DNA of 64,000 bases from RACS-047 sp031553855 (GCA_031553855.1 JAVBKW010000002.1:18723-82722), one strand, 5' to 3'; positions 14,583-24,520 are shown, counted from the first letter of the stretch. Numbers and translations: made by a program. Notes: a model not told the origin generated them from the sequence alone.

Positions 14583-17500
14583 GTGAAAAAGAAATTTTTA
14601 GTAGCAGTATTTGCAATTTTGTTTGCTGTAAGCGGAATTGCGTTTGCATTAAACTTTGGCACTTTGTCGGCAGCGGCTTCAACAAGTGTGTCAGGTGGTG
14701 GAATCTATACATACACATACAACGGACAAGTGTATGAGAGCGAGATTTCCGAGGAAGATGCGTGGTCAAGCGCAATGCTTGACCAACTTCAACAAGGGAA
14801 TATTACTATGCAAGATATCGAGTCGGATTATTCAGTTTTGGGAAGCAGGGACATCATAGAAGACATTCCGCTTTATATGCCGATGTCAAGCGGGACAAGC
14901 CTTACGGGGCGTGCAGAATGGCAACCAAATGCGACCGCGGCTTATTTGCCTTTGCAAAGAGTAAAGGTTGAGCTTTATATGCATTGGGGCAATTTTGCGC
15001 CATTAAAAGTAGACGAAACATATACAACCGATAACGGGAATTATACTTTTGATAACTTTTCACTATGGGAGGAACTCGCAATCATTGGTTTTGGTCCCGT
15101 TTGGGCAGCAGTCTATCAAACCTACTCCGTGCGTATTTATCCCGAAAGTGAAACTTTTAGGGTAGCAAAAGATTGGGCAGGAGTCACATTGCTTGACGAA
15201 GTTCAAAAATGGTCATTAGGTCTTATTCCGAATTTTTTGGCATATTACGTTAGCTCGTCAACTGGTACGTGGTTTTGGCAGTCTTCGGGAAATTTTGGTA
15301 CAATGAAAATACCATACTCAACGACAAACGACACGCATAAATCCTTTTATATTTCACAAGCGTTGGTTATGGGACAAAGATTTGTTCAAGATGTAAGAAG
15401 GGTGAATTTGAGCATGTTTGTCACGGCGATGTATCCATTTGTAGACGATGAGGCTTTTTGTTTTGCAGGATTGATGGGTATTGGCGGCGATAGAGACGGG
15501 GACGGAATAGGTGATAGATTTGACGATTGGGAAACAGTTTTGCATGAATATGGACATTTTGTTCAGCACAATGTCGGAACAAATGACATTTCTTTAATAG
15601 ATTATGCACTTTATAACCCAACCCATTTTACAACTAGCGACCATACGGCGTCAACGGCTAATGGCGGAAAAGGCAACAAGAGTTACGGCATTAGGCTTGC
15701 GTGGACAGAGGCATGGGCGACAGCTTTTGCAATGATAACTATTGACCATTACGCAATAGGATACTATGCTTCAGGACAAACGCTTGTTGCCGCAGGAATA
15801 CAGAACACAAATGGTGATTTGAATTATTACAGTGCATTCCCAGCTTCAACTTATGGAAGTTTGGAAAACATGAGCGAGGGGCAAGAGGATGCTATAATCG
15901 CATTTTTATGGAACCTTTATAGGCAACCGTTCTTTGGTCAGAATGGTTTTTGGAATACAACCACGATAAGCGGAACATACAGTTTAAGCAATTTAGTCAA
16001 CACGCTAAACACACAATATTCTGAATGCCGAAGTCAAATCGGCGCACTAATGGGTTCATTCAAAATTGCTCCACAAATACTCACATCTACATATACGCCG
16101 GGCTCATCGGCACCGCCGACTATTACATGGCGTGTTAACGGCAGTCAAAACAATCCAAACAACCAGTTCCGAATTGCGTTCTATAATTTGGATGGAGTAC
16201 AGAAATATGAAACTGGCAACGTTTCGTTTACATTAACACCTGCTGCTGCACCAAATCAAAATAGACGAGACCTCAACGTTGCAAGTTATACTTTGACACA
16301 ACAGGGGTTTAATAATGCGTTATCAAATTTTGTCTCTGGTGAAACAATACATATTGCAGTAAAAGGTTATCGGACAGGCTCGCCTGTAACCGGTCCCTAT
16401 TGGTCGGCAACGATTCCTGAGATTCCTGAGTCACTCGCACTTTCACAATTAGTTTTTACATCAATCAATAATGGCAATGAGTATTCGGTGACAAACATAT
16501 TGGATAAGCAATTTACGGGACTTGTTAGAATACCAAGCACATACAACGGCAAGCCGGTAACACAGATTGGAGCCTCCGCTTTTGCAAATTCTGGAATGTC
16601 CCAAATCACAATCCCTGCGAGTGTAGCAGCTATAGGCAGTCACGCTTTTCGCAACTGTACTAATCTTGGCATAGGAGAAGATGCAATATCTTTTCCTAAA
16701 AGTGTAACAAGTATTGGCTCCTTTGCCTTTGTGAATTGCGCTAGAATAAAACGTATTATTTTTTCAAAGGATAGTCAACTGCAAAATATCAGTTCGTATG
16801 CTTTCTATGGTTGTCGCAGTTTAATAAGCGTAGAGCTTCCAGGATCGCTGACAAGTGTTGGCGCATATGCTTTTTATGGCGGGTCAGGTATTGAAATTAC
16901 TTGGCGATATAATCCTGCGCTGGATATAAGTCAGTTTAGTAATTATTTGACGGCAGTTATCATTCCTGAAGATGTTAGATACATTGCGGATAACGCGTTC
17001 TCCGTCTGTACTAGCTTAGTATCGGTGAGTTTTGAGCTAGGCAGTCAACTGCAAAGAATCGGAGCGTCCGCGTTCAATGGCTGCACCAATTTAATAACAA
17101 ATATTAAAATTCCCGACAGCGTTACGAACATTGAATCTTTTGCATTCTTCGGTTGCAGCGGCTTAACAAGCATTACGCTGCCCGACGGACTTATTGTTAT
17201 CGGCGATTCAGCGTTCTACGGTTGCAGCGGGTTGACGAAAATAGTCCTGCCGGCCAGTGTAACTAGCATAGGAGAGCGGGCGTTTCAAAATTGTAGCGGA
17301 CTTACAAGTTTTGAACTAAATAGTAACATTACAAGAATCGAAGCTTCGACGTTTTCTAATTGTAGCGGACTTACAAGTTTTGCGATTCCTGCCGGTATTA
17401 CTAAAATTGGCATTATGGCGTTCGAGAATTGCACCGCGCTTAAAACAATCAGTATAGAAAGGTCTTCGGAATCGGGCGGTATTATTTCTCTTGGAGCTTG

Positions 17501-18284
17501 GTGTTTTAATAATTGCAATTCTTTGAGTACTATTTATGTGCCGGATGCGGCAAGCGTAACGTCATATAAGAACGCGCAGAGCTGGCAGGGCTACCAGTCC
17601 ATAATTAAAGAATATTTTATCGCCACGGAAGAATTATCGTACATATTAATTACGTCGTCGGATTCCTATGAGGTTTACGCAGACACACCTTTTTTAAGCG
17701 GAGTTGTGTATATACCGGCTTTGTATAACGGAAAGCCTGTGACGGGAATCGCGAACCGTGGGTTTGCGTCTTCCGGTATTAGCGGCGTGGTAATTCAGGG
17801 CGGAACGGAAGGATTTAAGATAGGGGATAATGCGTTTGAGTTTTGCGATAATTTAGAGTTTATAATACTGACGGAAGGTACGACGGGAATAATGAGCTAT
17901 GTATTTTTAGCCTGCGGGAATTTGACCAGCATAGTCATACCGTCCGGCGTGACGGTCATAGATACGTATGCATTCTATTGGTGCGGGTGGTTATCTGACG
18001 GCTTTACGCTATATGCGGAAACGGAAAGCGCGCCGGCAGGCTGGGGCGGTATATGGGTTTCGTATGAATATCCGATAGTATGGGGAAGCACGTTGTCGGC
18101 AGATAAGACCTATGTAGTGTCTGTAAAAAAGAGCACGGATCATTTGTTTAATTATATTAATGACCCTTATCGAATAGGCTACACTTTCGGGGGGTGGTCA
18201 ACGACGCCGGGAGGAACAACCGCTTGCGCCTTAAATTCCGTTCCAGCCGATTCCGTCCTGTACGCAATTTGGATTTTTAATTAA
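14583..18284 (+). CDS. Secreted zinc-metallopeptidase with BspA-type leucine-rich repeats
   Basis: 1233 residues. After a signal peptide (GTG start; KKKFLVAVFAILFAVSGIAFA) comes an about 70-residue beta-rich domain, then a peptidase-like region with HEYGH (His321, Glu322, His325) and WTEAWAT (Glu376) about 50 residues later: the gluzincin zinc site. Residues about 510-615 look fibronectin-like. Residues about 620-1160 are BspA/LRR_5 repeats (SITLPDGLIVIGDSAFYGCSG and similar, over 12 units). The C-terminus (YRIGYTFGGWSTTPGG) is an InlB-type repeat; no LPxTG or S-layer anchor is seen. Such LRRs usually bind host or biofilm surfaces, so this may be an adhesive protease. It follows a lipoprotein gene by 24 bases. 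Confidence 0.85.
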   Translation: MKKKFLVAVFAILFAVSGIAFALNFGTLSAAASTSVSGGGIYTYTYNGQVYESEISEEDAWSSAMLDQLQQGNITMQDIESDYSVLGSRDIIEDIPLYMPMSSGTSLTGRAEWQPNATAAYLPLQRVKVELYMHWGNFAPLKVDETYTTDNGNYTFDNFSLWEELAIIGFGPVWAAVYQTYSVRIYPESETFRVAKDWAGVTLLDEVQKWSLGLIPNFLAYYVSSSTGTWFWQSSGNFGTMKIPYSTTNDTHKSFYISQALVMGQRFVQDVRRVNLSMFVTAMYPFVDDEAFCFAGLMGIGGDRDGDGIGDRFDDWETVLHEYGHFVQHNVGTNDISLIDYALYNPTHFTTSDHTASTANGGKGNKSYGIRLAWTEAWATAFAMITIDHYAIGYYASGQTLVAAGIQNTNGDLNYYSAFPASTYGSLENMSEGQEDAIIAFLWNLYRQPFFGQNGFWNTTTISGTYSLSNLVNTLNTQYSECRSQIGALMGSFKIAPQILTSTYTPGSSAPPTITWRVNGSQNNPNNQFRIAFYNLDGVQKYETGNVSFTLTPAAAPNQNRRDLNVASYTLTQQGFNNALSNFVSGETIHIAVKGYRTGSPVTGPYWSATIPEIPESLALSQLVFTSINNGNEYSVTNILDKQFTGLVRIPSTYNGKPVTQIGASAFANSGMSQITIPASVAAIGSHAFRNCTNLGIGEDAISFPKSVTSIGSFAFVNCARIKRIIFSKDSQLQNISSYAFYGCRSLISVELPGSLTSVGAYAFYGGSGIEITWRYNPALDISQFSNYLTAVIIPEDVRYIADNAFSVCTSLVSVSFELGSQLQRIGASAFNGCTNLITNIKIPDSVTNIESFAFFGCSGLTSITLPDGLIVIGDSAFYGCSGLTKIVLPASVTSIGERAFQNCSGLTSFELNSNITRIEASTFSNCSGLTSFAIPAGITKIGIMAFENCTALKTISIERSSESGGIISLGAWCFNNCNSLSTIYVPDAASVTSYKNAQSWQGYQSIIKEYFIATEELSYILITSSDSYEVYADTPFLSGVVYIPALYNGKPVTGIANRGFASSGISGVVIQGGTEGFKIGDNAFEFCDNLEFIILTEGTTGIMSYVFLACGNLTSIVIPSGVTVIDTYAFYWCGWLSDGFTLYAETESAPAGWGGIWVSYEYPIVWGSTLSADKTYVVSVKKSTDHLFNYINDPYRIGYTFGGWSTTPGGTTACALNSVPADSVLYAIWIFN

Positions 18285-18441
18285 GGTAATAATGAAATAT
18301 ATCCAGAGTTTCGCTAACTAAAAACAAGCGACTTTACACTACTATAAAGGCTCTTGTGTGATATTTTGCGGTGGCGGATGTTTTGATGTTCTAAATTTAA
18401 TTCATATCGCTTGTAAAAAATGCTTAAATAAGATAAAATAT

Positions 18442-18490
18442 AAAGAGTTGCCTTTGATTTTTAAGGCGGCTCTTTATTGAATTTTTTTAA
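18442..18490 (+). terminator. Terminator after the LRR gene
   Basis: AAAGAGTTGCCTT (18442-18454) pairs with AAGGCGGCTCTTT (18463-18475), followed by ATTGAATTTTTTT. The 150 bases before it (18285-18441) show nothing recognisable. Confidence 0.6.
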
Positions 18491-18537
18491 GGCGGTGACG
18501 CTTTTACGGCAGCATAAATAAGGAGGTTTTGCACCTG

Positions 18538-21500
18538 ATGGCTTATGATTTTGATTCTTTGTATTCCGAAGCTTTCGCAGGCGTGTTCGCGAGCGCAAAA
18601 AAGCGGTTTTACGACAACCGGGTTTTGAGTATTACAAGCGGGGAAGAGTCCGGCAAGTTTGCGGTTCGCGGCAGCGTTTCGGGCAGGCGCGATTATAAGG
18701 CCTCTATAACGTTCGACGAGTCCGGCGGGCTGTACGACTATTCGTGCGACTGCGATTCTTATTCGCTCGCCGACGGCCCCTGCAAGCATATCGTCGCGCT
18801 CGCGCTGGCGTATGAGGATAGGTTTCCCCAATCTGCTCCGGCTGCAAAAAGCACGCTGCGCGAACGCACCGATGCGGCGGCACTCACGCTAAGCTCGGAG
18901 TATTCAAAACGCCGTCATACCCGCTTTTTAGCCTCCGAGGAAGAAAAAGTGCGCCTCGTTCCTATCTTGCAGACGCAGGATAACGACAGGCTGTCGCTGA
19001 GGTTTATGATAGGGCGCAATAAGCTTTACACTCTTAAGGACATTTCAGATTTTGTTTCGGCGGTGCAGTCGCTCGGCTACCGGCGTTATGGGGTAGAGCT
19101 TGAGCTTGAGCATAATCCTAATAATTTTGACGATAAGTCTAAAGAGCTTATCAGCTTTTTGACGGCGTCTTATATAGAAAAGACGGAGCTTTCAAAGGAC
19201 GCGGCGGTTTTGCCCGGAAAGCGCGACGAAATAATGCTTATTGCCAACGACGTGGACGAGTTTATCGCGATGTTTTCGGGCCGGCTTGTGCAGTTCGACG
19301 ATAAAAACGTGCGTTCGGGCGTGAGGCTTATCGTTGCGGACTTAAACAGTATCGACTCAAAGCTAGTTGCCGAAAAGGTGAACGGCGGATTTATACTCAC
19401 CTCGACTATGCCGCAGTTTTGTACGGTCAACGGCAAAAAATTCAGTTATTATATAACCGACAGCCGTATTTTTACCGTCAGCAAGGAATACAACAACGTG
19501 CTTTCGCCGCTTTTGAAAACGCTGAACATCAATAAAAAGCTGTATATCGCCGATGCGGATATGCCGTTCTTTTATAATAACGTCTTAGCCTCCGTCGGCC
19601 AGTTTATAACTACGGACGCGGGCGATTTTGACCTTTCCGTATTCGAGGCGGTGCCGTTCAAGGCAAAAATTTTCTTGAACGGCGGGGCGGGCGGCAGTAT
19701 AAAAGCGGCTCTTGAGTGCAGCTACGACGATGAAATAATAAATATTTTTGACGACAGTTATATTTCCGACATAGTGCGCGACTGGGACGCGGAGCGCGAA
19801 TTTAAAAATGTCATTTCCAAGTATTTTCCCGCCTATCCCAATTTCGAGCTTTATGACGATTTCGATATCTACAACCTTATGAGCGCGGGAGTCAGCGAGC
19901 TTTTTAATTTTGCCGACGTATTTTTAGAAGAAAATGTGCGCAAAATGAAGGTGAAGCGTCCGCCCAGAGTGAAAGTGGGCGTAAGGATAGAGAGCGACCT
20001 TTTAAAAATCGATTTGGGCGCGGAGGAATATACTTTCGATGAAATGCGCGAAATCTTAAACGCCTACCGAGAAAAGAAAAATTATGTGCGACTCTGTGAC
20101 GGCTCTTTTGTAGACCTTATCGACCCGACTATCCGTTCGCTGTCGGAAATTTTAGAAATAACCGATACGGACAGGCAGAATTTCACCTTGCCTAAATTCT
20201 ATGCGCCGTACCTTAATTCTATGCTCAAAGAGGGTTTCTTTTCGCTTGAGCGCGACTCCGGGTTCAAGATGCTGATCAAAAACCTTTCCGACGTTTCCGA
20301 CCTCGATATTTCCGTTCCCGAGGAATTAAAGAACGTAATGCGCAATTACCAGAAAACGGGGTTCAGATGGCTTAAAACGCTTTCGCAGTACGGTTTCGGC
20401 GGGATTTTGGCCGACGATATGGGATTGGGTAAGTCGCTCCAGATAATCGCGCTTATAAAATCGGAAGGCAAGGGCACGAGTATTATCGTCTGCCCGACGA
20501 CGCTTATTTTAAACTGGATCAGCGAGTTTGAAAAATTCGCGCCGTCCTTAAAGGTTTTGGCGGTTATGGGCAGCTTTGAGGAGCGCAAGGCAAAAATAGA
20601 GCGCGCAGGTGAATTCGACGTCGTAGTTACAAGCTATGAGCTTATGCGGCGCGACGAGGAATTTTATGCAGGCTACAAATTCAATTACGCGGTCGTTGAC
20701 GAGGCGCAGTATATCAAAAACCCCGAAACGCGCAACGCCCAGTCCGTCAAACGCCTTGCCGCCTCGCACCGTTTTGCTCTTACGGGAACGCCGGTCGAAA
20801 ACTCACTTGCCGAGCTTTGGTCGATTTTCGATTTCATTATGCCGCATTACCTATATTCCTACGACAAATTCAAGGATAAATTCGAGTCGGATATCGTGCG
20901 CGGCAGCGACGAAGCCGCCGGAAAGCTCAGAAAACTTGTCGCGCCGTTCATAATGCGCCGATTAAAGTCTACGGTACTCACAGAGCTTCCGCCTAAAACC
21001 GAAACGGAAATCAGCGCGGCGTTCGAGGGCGAGCAGAAAAAGCTGTATTTAGCCAACCTTTCGCTTATTAAAGACAGCGTGCGCGCCGCGGGCCCGAATG
21101 TAAATAAGGTTGTGGTTTTAAGTATGCTCACAAAACTCCGCCAAATCTGCTGCGAGCCGCGTCTGGCCTACCCCGATTATGCGGGCAACTCTGCAAAGCT
21201 TGAAACGTGTATGGAGCTCTTGACCGAAGCCGTCGCCTCGGGGCATAAGGTGCTGCTGTTTTCGCAGTTCACCTCTATGCTCGATATCGTGCGCTCACAA
21301 TTAGCTGAAAAGGGCATAACCTATTACCTCTTAAAAGGCGACACCCCCAAGCCCGAAAGGATGCGGCTGGTGAACCGTTTTAATAACAACGAAACTAACG
21401 TTTTCCTCATCTCGCTCAAAGCGGGCGGGACGGGGCTAAACCTTACCGGCGCGGACGTAGTCATCCACTACGACCCGTGGTGGAACGAATCGGTTATGAA

Positions 21501-21696
21501 TCAGGCCACCGACAGAGCCTACCGTATGGGGCAGGATAAGCCCGTACAGGTGTATAAGCTGATTTTAAAGGACTCTATCGAAGAGCGCATTTTAGCCCTG
21601 CAAAAAAAGAAAACCGCGCTCGGCTCGCTTGTCGTAGGAAAGACCCAGACGCAGACAAATTTGTCGTATGAGGATATTTTGGCTATTTTAGAATAA
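18538..21696 (+). CDS. SNF2-family helicase with SWIM zinc finger
   Basis: About 1052 residues. Near residue 70 CDCDSYSLADGPCKH is a SWIM zinc finger (CxC...CxH). After a long middle domain the SNF2 ATPase starts near 600 with ILADDMGLGKS (Walker A, about residue 625), VVDEAQ (motif II, about 721), LTGTPVENSLAELWSI and the second lobe ending GGTGLNLTGADVVIHYDPWWN and QATDRAYRMGQDKPVQVYKLI. Bacterial proteins of this kind translocate on duplex DNA; their exact job is unsettled. ATG at 18538 is preferred; AGGAGG is 11 bases upstream, a little far, and a TTG nine bases earlier is too close to it. Monocistronic. Confidence 0.9.
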   Translation: MAYDFDSLYSEAFAGVFASAKKRFYDNRVLSITSGEESGKFAVRGSVSGRRDYKASITFDESGGLYDYSCDCDSYSLADGPCKHIVALALAYEDRFPQSAPAAKSTLRERTDAAALTLSSEYSKRRHTRFLASEEEKVRLVPILQTQDNDRLSLRFMIGRNKLYTLKDISDFVSAVQSLGYRRYGVELELEHNPNNFDDKSKELISFLTASYIEKTELSKDAAVLPGKRDEIMLIANDVDEFIAMFSGRLVQFDDKNVRSGVRLIVADLNSIDSKLVAEKVNGGFILTSTMPQFCTVNGKKFSYYITDSRIFTVSKEYNNVLSPLLKTLNINKKLYIADADMPFFYNNVLASVGQFITTDAGDFDLSVFEAVPFKAKIFLNGGAGGSIKAALECSYDDEIINIFDDSYISDIVRDWDAEREFKNVISKYFPAYPNFELYDDFDIYNLMSAGVSELFNFADVFLEENVRKMKVKRPPRVKVGVRIESDLLKIDLGAEEYTFDEMREILNAYREKKNYVRLCDGSFVDLIDPTIRSLSEILEITDTDRQNFTLPKFYAPYLNSMLKEGFFSLERDSGFKMLIKNLSDVSDLDISVPEELKNVMRNYQKTGFRWLKTLSQYGFGGILADDMGLGKSLQIIALIKSEGKGTSIIVCPTTLILNWISEFEKFAPSLKVLAVMGSFEERKAKIERAGEFDVVVTSYELMRRDEEFYAGYKFNYAVVDEAQYIKNPETRNAQSVKRLAASHRFALTGTPVENSLAELWSIFDFIMPHYLYSYDKFKDKFESDIVRGSDEAAGKLRKLVAPFIMRRLKSTVLTELPPKTETEISAAFEGEQKKLYLANLSLIKDSVRAAGPNVNKVVVLSMLTKLRQICCEPRLAYPDYAGNSAKLETCMELLTEAVASGHKVLLFSQFTSMLDIVRSQLAEKGITYYLLKGDTPKPERMRLVNRFNNNETNVFLISLKAGGTGLNLTGADVVIHYDPWWNESVMNQATDRAYRMGQDKPVQVYKLILKDSIEERILALQKKKTALGSLVVGKTQTQTNLSYEDILAILE

Positions 21697-21707
21697 TTAT
21701 AATAAAT

Positions 21708-21837
21708 GGGTGTCTCAGTAAGGGGTCATATACGGGCTTGAGAGTGTCAAAATGGCTTTAGCCTGAGTACATTAGAGTACACTCCTGTCGCCATTTTGCC
21801 ACCTGTTACCCGTCTCTAACCCCTTCTTGAAACACCC
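21708..21837. repeat. Long imperfect palindrome, copy 1 (GGGTGTTTCAAG type)
   Basis: Starts GGGTGTCTCAGTAAGGGGTC and ends with its near complement AACCCCTTCTTGAAACACCC, with apex GAGTACATTAGAGTACACTC. More than 85% identical to the copy at 36211-36338. Fills most of the 300-base gap before yitT; a shared tail (GGATTTTCGTTAG...GAGACAGCCC) follows to about 21872. Confidence 0.8.
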
Positions 21838-22000
21838 ATAATGGATTTTCGTTAGAACCGTGAGACAGCCCCTTAAGGTAGCGCGCGATGTCCTTTTTCT
21901 TCAAAGAGCGGAGAAAGCGCGCGGACCTGACACATTTATTTAGAGTTTTGCGCGGTTTGGCTTTAAGAGCGCATTTAAGAGCTTTTATGAAGGTATAAAA

Positions 22001-22954
22001 ATGAAAAAAATATCGAAGGCGGAAGCGGCCAAAACTGCTTTGGATCTGTCGGTCATATTTCTCGGCACATTATTGATGGCTTTCGGGAACATGGCTTTTT
22101 TGAACCCGTATAATATCGTACCGGGCGGATTTACCGGTTTTGCGATAATATTAAATAAGACGGTCATCACTATGATACCGCCCGGCGTTATTTCTATTAT
22201 TTTAAATATTCCGCTGTTCGCCTTTGCGCTCAAAGTGCGCGGACGTTCGTTCGGGTTTATCAGCTTTTACGGTATGCTTTGCTATTCGGTGCTTATAGAC
22301 CTTACACCTCTTCTTGAGATAAATATGCACAGCATTACAAATAACGAGCCGCTGCTGGCAACTCTTTACGGCGGAGTGTTTATGGGCGTGGGCTACGGGC
22401 TGATAGTGCGGCGCGGCGGTTCGACCGGCGGAAGCGACACCCTAACGATGATAATCAGTAAGTACAGGCCCGGCATCTCGTTCGGTTCGATATTGCTGCT
22501 GATAGACGGATTTGTTGTCGTTATGTCCGGCGTGGCGTTCAGTATCGCGGGCGGCGGCATAGAGCACGGTATTCCGCCCGCGCTGTATGCGTTCCTTGTA
22601 ATTTTCCTCTCGTCCCGCATTGCCGACTACGTTATAGAGGGTAAACGCAGCGCGCGCACTTACTTTATTATCTGCTCCGAGCCCGCGGCAATGTCGGCGG
22701 CAATTTTTACGAAACTTCAAAGGGGCGTCACCGCGCTGAAAGCTAAGGGGATGTACACGAACAGCGATAAAGAGGTTTTGATGTGCGTAGTCTTAAGGAC
22801 GCAGAGCGCGGCGCTCAAAAAAATAGTGCTTGAAACCGACCCCAAAGCGTTCGTGGTGGCAGAAAACGTGACCGAAGTATTCGGCGAAGGCTTTATGGCG
22901 CTCGAAAATAATGTGTCTAAAGCTAAGGAAACGATGAATAAATATTTCGAGTGA
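22001..22954 (+). CDS. YitT-family membrane protein
   Basis: 317 residues with five or six membrane segments in the first 210 (FLGTLLMAFGNMAFLNPYNIVPGGFTGFAII, VGYGLIVRRGGSTGGSDTL) and a soluble C-terminal DUF2179 domain (RGVTALKAKGMYTNSDKEVLMCVVLRTQSAALKKIVLETDPKAFVVAENVTEVFGEGF). The NxxxPGGxTG and GGSTGGSDT signatures define the YitT family. Function is unproven; the ACT-like tail may sense a ligand. A ribosome site (GAAGG) lies ahead of the ATG. Confidence 0.9.
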   Translation: MKKISKAEAAKTALDLSVIFLGTLLMAFGNMAFLNPYNIVPGGFTGFAIILNKTVITMIPPGVISIILNIPLFAFALKVRGRSFGFISFYGMLCYSVLIDLTPLLEINMHSITNNEPLLATLYGGVFMGVGYGLIVRRGGSTGGSDTLTMIISKYRPGISFGSILLLIDGFVVVMSGVAFSIAGGGIEHGIPPALYAFLVIFLSSRIADYVIEGKRSARTYFIICSEPAAMSAAIFTKLQRGVTALKAKGMYTNSDKEVLMCVVLRTQSAALKKIVLETDPKAFVVAENVTEVFGEGFMALENNVSKAKETMNKYFE

Positions 22955-22999
22955 TTTTCCGAAATTCTAATCGTATTTATACAGCGTTTCCTTAAAGAA

Positions 23000-23187
23000 T
23001 GAATTCTTTTCTAGTTATTCCTCATTTTGACTGCTATTGGTTAAATCCGACGCATAATTTACTAGAAAAGAAGGCGCGGCGCAGTGCCGCAACAGTTGGT
23101 TTTGACACCGACCGAGCGTATATTTAATACGTGAGAGAGGCGGCAAATCCAAGCGTAGCGGCAATCCGTCGATGAATTCTTTTCTAG
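23000..23187. repeat. Palindromic repeat, CTAGAAAAGAA type, touching the SOD stop codon
   Basis: 23062-23187 runs from CTAGAAAAGAAGGCGCGGCG to CGATGAATTCTTTTCTAG, with apex GTATATTTAATAC; its reverse complement matches the 55889-56013 copy. A second end (GAATTCTTTTCTAG, 23003-23016) just upstream shows nesting, and 23042-23061 is the complement of the shared leader start. A GTTTCCTTAA end of the MITE family lies at about 22986-22996. The repeat's last bases include the stop codon of the SOD gene. Confidence 0.7.
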
Positions 23188-23846
23188 TTTTCTAGCATAA
23201 AATTGAGGCGTTCCCAATTGATTATGTTAAAAAAGTCGTTTATATAGGCGGCGCGGTCGTTGTAGTGCTTGAGATAGTAGGCGTGTTCCCAAACGTCGAG
23301 GTTTAGTAAGGGCTTATAACCTGCTGACAACGGCGTCATCTGGTTGCGCGTGGTGACTATCTTTAAATTGCCGTCGCCGTCCAAAACAAGGAAGGCGTAG
23401 CCGGAGCCGAAAACGGAAAGCGCGGCGCCGGTAAATTCTTTTTTAAAGTTTTCCGCAGAACCAAAGTCTCTGTTTAAAAGCGACAAAATATTTCCGAACG
23501 GCATCTGACGCCTCGGCATCAGCCCGTCGAAGAAAAAGAAGTGATTGTACGCGCCGCCCGCGTTGCGCAGTATGCCGGTTTTGAGCGGCTCGTCGGCGGT
23601 TTGTGCGGCAGCTATCAGCTCTTCAAGCGTCATAGACTGATACTGCGGATATGAAATCAACAGCTTATTAAGGTTATCTATGTAGGTTTGCAGATGACGG
23701 TCGTGATGCAGGCGCATTGTCTTTTCGTCGATGAACGGCTCAAGCGCGTTGTACGAGTACGGGAGCGGATAGTTCTTGAAAATATAGTTTTGAGTATCCC
23801 ACGAAACAGCATTATCGTTGTGCAGATAGCTTTTATTAAACATCAT
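23184..23846 (-). CDS. sodA: Superoxide dismutase (Fe/Mn family)
   Basis: 220 residues. The metal ligands are in place: His47 in MRLHHDRH, His in GGAYNHFFFF, and Asp and His in NLDVWEHAYYLKHYNDR. The protein converts superoxide to oxygen and hydrogen peroxide in the cytoplasm, useful to an anaerobe on brief exposure to air. The N-terminus carries about 20 extra residues before the usual YPLPYSYNALEP start; there is no signal peptide in them. GAAGAGG lies before the ATG-ATG pair. Metal choice (Fe or Mn) cannot be settled by eye. The 3' end abuts a palindromic repeat. Confidence 0.92.
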   Translation of the reverse strand: MMFNKSYLHNDNAVSWDTQNYIFKNYPLPYSYNALEPFIDEKTMRLHHDRHLQTYIDNLNKLLISYPQYQSMTLEELIAAAQTADEPLKTGILRNAGGAYNHFFFFDGLMPRRQMPFGNILSLLNRDFGSAENFKKEFTGAALSVFGSGYAFLVLDGDGNLKIVTTRNQMTPLSAGYKPLLNLDVWEHAYYLKHYNDRAAYINDFFNIINWERLNFMLEN

Positions 23847-23938
23847 ATTGCGTTACCTCTTCCCTATACTATATATGAAGAAAGAGGGCAAAAGGTACAT
23901 TTAAAATTTTCAAATTTCTGTCGGAAGGATTTCCGTTT

Positions 23939-24520
23939 CTATCCATTTTCTGCCGGAAGGATTTCTATTTCTATCCATTGCGGCGGAGTTTTATAAGGCG
24001 ACGCGGCGCAAACGGAGCAGTGTTCCTTTTCAAAAAGATGGAGGTAGACGCCGTTTTCAGCCAGATAGAGTGTTTTATTCAGCTCTGTTATTTGGGGCAG
24101 CCCTTTAAAAAACCGGTTTACGCCCTCGCCCGTATATTTGACGTACGCCTCCGCTAAGACCCATCTGTTTAAAAGGTAGCGGAACTTTTCTTCGCCGGAC
24201 AATTTCTTTGCCGTTTCTTTTTCCTGATCTTTAAGGATTTTTGCCGCTGCTTTAATAAGCGCGCCGCGTATCTGCTCTACGTCCGCGCCGGCCTCCCGGT
24301 CGCTGACGGCGCATACGATATAGTTTTTCGAGTGCGACAAATTGAAGAAAAACCGCCCGTCCTTAAAGCGCGGCTTTCCGCCCGCGTCTGTGACGATATC
24401 GGCATCATTTATTTCCCCAAACCCTTCATAAAGTGAAATATCGCTTAAAAACCGCCGCGAGAGCTTGTCGTTTGCGGCGCGGGTCTGGGGCAAAATAGAA
24501 AAATACAGCTTAAAAACCAT
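23939..24520 (-). CDS. Sfp-type 4'-phosphopantetheinyl transferase
   Basis: About 193 residues. Motifs: FFNLSHSKNYIVCAVSD (P-loop-like substrate region), GADVEQIR (the GxDxE metal site) and WVLAEAYVKYTGEG (the WxxKEAxxK motif, with Ala in place of the first Lys). Such enzymes move phosphopantetheine from CoA to a carrier-protein Ser. No non-ribosomal or polyketide genes are in the window; the only visible target is the ACP at 10.6 kb. The start at 24520 is chosen because the promoter ends six bases before it; an in-frame ATG at 24547 would lie inside the promoter. Confidence 0.8.
   Translation of the reverse strand: MVFKLYFSILPQTRAANDKLSRRFLSDISLYEGFGEINDADIVTDAGGKPRFKDGRFFFNLSHSKNYIVCAVSDREAGADVEQIRGALIKAAAKILKDQEKETAKKLSGEEKFRYLLNRWVLAEAYVKYTGEGVNRFFKGLPQITELNKTLYLAENGVYLHLFEKEHCSVCAASPYKTPPQWIEIEILPAENG

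Noticed and set aside
18285..18441. Promoter or small RNA after the LRR gene
   Set aside because: A TTTACA-like box and AT-rich text are present but no well-spaced pair of promoter boxes or hairpin supports it.
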